DNA from: Holophagaceae bacterium
Lineage (GTDB): Bacteria > Acidobacteriota > Holophagae > Holophagales > Holophagaceae
NCBI GenBank assembly: GCA_017859995.1
Contig: JAFJUR010000062.1
Span: 1 to 33,300, forward strand
Length of the DNA: 33,300 nucleotides
Reading direction: 5' to 3'
Part shown: one piece after another, positions 30,297 through 33,300 of the stretch
How the letters are laid out: each line of letters starts with the position of its first letter
How positions within the stretch are numbered: the stretch's first letter is position 1
The notes under the pieces: generated by a model
What the model saw: the letters and a program-made list of their open reading frames with translations, nothing else
Database searches by the model: none
Told to the model about the DNA's origin: nothing
Translations under genes and position numbers: made by a program

Positions 30297-31327
30297 ACCC
30301 CATGCAGCGCGTCATGACGGCGATGGGCCAGGCCGAGCCGGACCGGGTTCCGCTGTTCATCCTCGCCACCATGCACGGGGCGCGGGACCTGGGCCTGAGC
30401 ATCAAGGACTACTACTCCCGCGCGGAGCACGTGGTGGAGGGCCAGCTCCGACTGCGCGAGAAATACCGGAGCGATTGCCTCAATCCGGCCTTCTACGCCG
30501 CGGTGGAGGTCGAGGCTTTCGGAGGCGAGACCATCTTCATCGAGGACGGTCCGCCCAACGCCGGCGCTCCAGTCCTCCGCCAGGACGCCGACATCGATCG
30601 GGTGAAGGTGCCGCGCCTGGAGGACTGCCCCGGCCTCCAGCGCGGGCTCGAGGCCATCCGCCAATTGAAGGCGCAGGTGGGCGACGACATCCCCATCCTC
30701 GGTTCGGTGATTTCGCCCTTCTCGCTGCCGATCATGCAGATGGGCTTCGAGCACTACCTCGACTTCCTGTATGGGCAGCCGGAACGGTTCGATCGGCTCA
30801 TGGCGGTCAATCAGGCCTTCTGCGTCACCTGGGCCAACGCGCAGCTCGAAGCCGGGGCCACCGCCATCGGCTACGCGGATCCGCTGGCATCGACCACCCT
30901 CCTTCCCCGGGCGTTCTACCTGAAGACCGGACACCGGGTCGCCCTGGACACCCTCCCGCGCATCAGGGGTTCCGTCGCCATCCACCTGGGCTCGGGACGG
31001 GGACTCTCCTTGGCGGATGATTTCGCGGCCACAGGCACCGTGGCCGTGGGCGTCAGCGCCCAGGAGGACCTGGGCCACTGGAAGCTCGCGGCGGGAAAGC
31101 GGTTCGCCCTGCTTGGGAACTTGAACGGCGTGGAGATGCGCCGGTGGTCAGCGGAAGATGCGGAACGCGAAGTGAAGCGGGCCATCGCCAAGGCCGGCCA
31201 GGGCGGTGGGTTCATCCTGGCGGACAACCATGGGGAGATTCCCTGGCAGGTGCCCGACGAGGTTCTGCTCGCCATCCGGGACGCCGTCGAACGCTGGGGC
31301 CACTATCCGCTCGACTGGAAGGAGTAG
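30293..31327 (+). CDS. Uroporphyrinogen-decarboxylase-family (MtaA/CmuA-like) methyltransferase homologue
   Basis: The product is 344 residues; ATG 30293 overlaps the corrinoid gene stop (ATGA), behind GAGGGGG. The UroD barrel is clear: MNPMQRVMTAMGQAEPDRVPLF at the N-terminus, ILGSVISPFSLPIMQMGFEHYLDFLYGQPERFDRLM (136-170), LEAGATAIGYADPLAS and the LLGNLNGVEM strand. MtaA/MtbA-type enzymes bind zinc through H-x-C and a later Cys. Here the first site reads AIHLGSG (His231, Gly233) and the second ADNHGEIP (His313), so both cysteines are absent. It probably interacts with the preceding corrinoid protein but may not activate a thiol acceptor. It could be a demethylase-like partner, a non-catalytic adaptor, or use other ligands. 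True HemE is unlikely given the context and divergence. Confidence 0.85.
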   Translation: MNPMQRVMTAMGQAEPDRVPLFILATMHGARDLGLSIKDYYSRAEHVVEGQLRLREKYRSDCLNPAFYAAVEVEAFGGETIFIEDGPPNAGAPVLRQDADIDRVKVPRLEDCPGLQRGLEAIRQLKAQVGDDIPILGSVISPFSLPIMQMGFEHYLDFLYGQPERFDRLMAVNQAFCVTWANAQLEAGATAIGYADPLASTTLLPRAFYLKTGHRVALDTLPRIRGSVAIHLGSGRGLSLADDFAATGTVAVGVSAQEDLGHWKLAAGKRFALLGNLNGVEMRRWSAEDAEREVKRAIAKAGQGGGFILADNHGEIPWQVPDEVLLAIRDAVERWGHYPLDWKE

Positions 31328-31330
31328 CCC

Positions 31331-33300
31331 ATGGCCAGAACGATGTGTCTGCTCACCTGCCGGAATTTCGAGCGTGAGGCCAAGGCGGTCCTGGCCGCGG
31401 AGGGCTGGATGGATGTCCAGGTCGCCACCTGCGAAGCCCGCTGCGGCCTGCCTCCGATGACCTGGGAGGAGCTGCGGCCCCTCGTCGCCCCCGACTGTTC
31501 CCAGGTGGTGCTCCTCGGGCAGGCCTGCGCGAAGGACCTGCTCCAGGGTCCGCCGCCCTCCGACTGGCCCTCGGTCCGCCTCATCCAGACCGGCAACTGT
31601 TTCGGCTGGGTGGCCGGAGACACCCTGGTCGCCGAAGCCCTGGCCCGCGGGGCCTACCTGGTGACGCCTGGCTGGCTGGAGGACTGGCGCGGCGAACTGG
31701 CGCGGCTCGGATTCGATGAACGCCACGCCGGCGCCTTCTTCGAGGATTTCGCACGGGAGCTGGTGCTGCTGGATACCGGTGTGAGCCCGGAGGCAGTCGC
31801 CCAGTTCGAGGCATTCGCAGCGGTGGTCGGCCTGCCCGCCGCCCGCCTGGGCGTGGGCCTCGACCATGCACGGCTCTTCCTGGCCCGCCTGGTGGCCGAG
31901 TGGCGCCTCGAGGAGGTGCGCCGGCAGGCGGAGGCCCGGGAGCAGGTGCGGGCCCGCGAATGGGCCGACCACCTCGCCGCCATGGATTTCCTCAAGCGGC
32001 TCATCCTGCTCACGGATGAACAGGAGGCCATCTCCGCGATCGAGGAGATGTTCCACCTGCTCTTCGCGCCGCGGCAGCTTCACTACGTCCGCTTCGAGGA
32101 GGATCAGCCGCAGTTCGAGCCGGATGTTCCCGCCGACTTGCGGGAGCAGATCCTGGGACTCACCGGGGACTGGACCTGGATCGATTCTGCCCCGGGCTTC
32201 ATCCTGCGCATCGCCTTCGCGGGCGAGACCCTGGGCGCCCTGGTGGTGGGCCCCTTCGAATACCCGGCCTACCGCGAGCGCTACCTGAACCTGGCCTGGT
32301 CGGTTGTCGGCGTCTGCGGGCTCGCCATCGGCAATGCCCGAACCTACCGGCGCATGCGGGATGTGGACGAGGCCCTTCGCCGGAGCGAGCGGAGCCTTGC
32401 CCTGGCCCAATCCATCGCGCACCTCGGCCACTGGGAATGGGATCTGAACACCGATGAGCTGACCTGGTCCGAGGAGACTTGTCGGATCCTGGGCTTCCCG
32501 CTGGGATCGGGCAAGCCCACCAAGGATGGGTTTCTCCAGGTGATCCACCCCGAGGACCGCCCCATGGTGGAGGAGCAGATCCGCCAGGCCCAGGTGACAG
32601 GCCGGTTCGACATCGAGTACCGCCTCAATTCGCAGGATGGCCGGGTGAGGGTGGTGCGCGGCATGGGCGAAGTGGTCTACCTGGGGGCCGATCGCCAGCC
32701 TCGAATCATCGGGACCCTGCGTAACCTCATGGATCATGAGCAGGTCGAAGTCCTGGGCATCATCCAGGACATCACCGACCGCAAGGAACTGGAATGGAAG
32801 CTCGAGCAGGAGGCCCGCACCGATCCGCTCACCGGCTGCGCCAACCGGCGCCACTTTCTGCAGAAGGCCACCCAGGAATTCGTTCGGCTCCAGCGGTACG
32901 GAGGCGAGTTCGCGGTGTTCATGCTGGACCTCGACCACTTCAAGTCGGTGAACGACCGCTTCGGCCACGCGGCCGGGGACGCCACCCTGGTCACGCTGGT
33001 CGAGATCTGCACGACGGTCCTCCGCGTGGAAGACGTGGTCGGCCGGTGGGGCGGCGAGGAATTCGTGGTCCTTCTGCCGGAGACCGGCCACGACCGGGCA
33101 GTCGAGGTGGCCGAACGTCTCTGCTGCGCGGTGGCGGGCACCCCGGTCACGCCGCCTGAAGGGCCGCCGTTCCACTTCACCGCGTCGATCGGCGTGGCCT
33201 CCTGGTCGCCGGGAGACACGGGCGTGGATCTGATCCTGGGCCGGGCGGACCGGGCCCTGTACGAGGCGAAGCACGCAGGGCGCAACCGGGTGGTGGGCCT
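31331..33300 (+). CDS. Sensor diguanylate cyclase: N-terminal DUF1638-like domain, GAF-like, PAS and GGDEF (cut by window end)
   Basis: The open frame runs from ATG 31331 (AAGGAG upstream, 3 bases after the UroD stop) to the window end, 656 residues so far. Residues 1 to about 190 resemble DUF1638, a domain often near corrinoid methyltransferases: TPGWLEDWRGELARLGF, ELVLLDTGV and VGLDHARLF, with several Cys (TCRNF, ATCEARCGLP). A short coiled coil lies at 195-215. A GAF-like region covers about 218-340 and a PAS domain about 355-485 (HLGHWEWD, VIHPEDRPMVEEQI, DITDRKELE). GGDEF starts near 495 (DPLTGCANRRHF, DLDHFKSVND); the active site is GGEEF at 574-578, and an RVED inhibitory site sits at 565-568. 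It should make cyclic di-GMP with feedback control. No membrane segment is seen, so it is cytosolic. The DUF1638 match is by eye. Confidence 0.88.
   Translation, partial: MARTMCLLTCRNFEREAKAVLAAEGWMDVQVATCEARCGLPPMTWEELRPLVAPDCSQVVLLGQACAKDLLQGPPPSDWPSVRLIQTGNCFGWVAGDTLVAEALARGAYLVTPGWLEDWRGELARLGFDERHAGAFFEDFARELVLLDTGVSPEAVAQFEAFAAVVGLPAARLGVGLDHARLFLARLVAEWRLEEVRRQAEAREQVRAREWADHLAAMDFLKRLILLTDEQEAISAIEEMFHLLFAPRQLHYVRFEEDQPQFEPDVPADLREQILGLTGDWTWIDSAPGFILRIAFAGETLGALVVGPFEYPAYRERYLNLAWSVVGVCGLAIGNARTYRRMRDVDEALRRSERSLALAQSIAHLGHWEWDLNTDELTWSEETCRILGFPLGSGKPTKDGFLQVIHPEDRPMVEEQIRQAQVTGRFDIEYRLNSQDGRVRVVRGMGEVVYLGADRQPRIIGTLRNLMDHEQVEVLGIIQDITDRKELEWKLEQEARTDPLTGCANRRHFLQKATQEFVRLQRYGGEFAVFMLDLDHFKSVNDRFGHAAGDATLVTLVEICTTVLRVEDVVGRWGGEEFVVLLPETGHDRAVEVAERLCCAVAGTPVTPPEGPPFHFTASIGVASWSPGDTGVDLILGRADRALYEAKHAGRNRVVG

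Overview
The window is about 33.3 kb of G+C-rich, densely coded bacterial DNA. An lpxK gene (lipid A), a predicted outer-membrane barrel and DAP-type cell-wall enzymes point to a Gram-negative cell. The mix of an anaerobic-type C4-dicarboxylate exchanger, a corrinoid module, an AroD-AroE fusion and a branched-chain amino-acid ABC transporter is what I would expect from Acidobacteriota of the Holophaga/Geothrix type. That placement is an inference; there is no rRNA gene here to test it.

Layout. 1-4.1 kb: the 3' end of etfA, a 78-bp tandem repeat, then a leftward group (DUF1569-like protein, small unknown protein, cNMP/FHA protein, free-methionine-sulfoxide reductase). This group is separated from rightward lpxK by a 395-bp element with perfect 21-bp terminal inverted repeats that fills the whole divergent intergenic region. 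4.2-9.1 kb: a four-gene branched-chain amino-acid-type ABC transporter operon in which the second permease and first ATPase are fused. 9.1-11.1 kb: tRNA-Gly(CCC), then a CocE/NonD-type hydrolase broken by a one-base frameshift. 11.5-18.4 kb, leftward: aroDE fusion, a response regulator with a degenerate sigma54-type ATPase, MoxR ATPase, RodZ-like membrane HTH protein, a helical unknown protein and a Cys-rich unknown protein; several are joined by ATGA overlaps. 18.6-23.0 kb: a dicarboxylate block with a Dcu-type carrier, a DASS carrier carrying a TolA-like insert, and a D-malate/tartrate-type dehydrogenase. 23.0-23.4 kb: a non-coding block of inverted and short-unit repeats. 23.4-24.7 kb: a small unknown gene and a frameshifted mazG. 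24.8-25.6 kb: a predicted outer-membrane protein. 25.6-29.5 kb, leftward: a fused small-plus-large-subunit aconitase-family enzyme overlapping a fusion of a YkuD (L,D-transpeptidase-fold) domain with a Mur ligase. 29.7-33.3 kb, rightward: corrinoid protein, UroD-family methyltransferase-like protein, and a sensor diguanylate cyclase that runs off the window end.

Two systems stand out. First, the YkuD-Mur ligase fusion has no signal peptide and joins the two activities needed to salvage murein tetrapeptide (trim the terminal D-Ala, then ligate the tripeptide to UDP-MurNAc); it may be a one-polypeptide cytoplasmic recycling enzyme. Second, the corrinoid protein/UroD/GGDEF cassette is tightly coupled and has no substrate-specific methyltransferase in view. 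Its UroD protein lacks the zinc-binding cysteines of the MtaA/MtbA type. It looks more like a corrinoid-based sensory module feeding cyclic di-GMP than a catabolic methyl-transfer operon.

Three genes (CocE-like, mazG and the unknown gene after it) carry apparent frameshifts. At least two sit in short G/C runs, so assembly error must be weighed against real gene decay.
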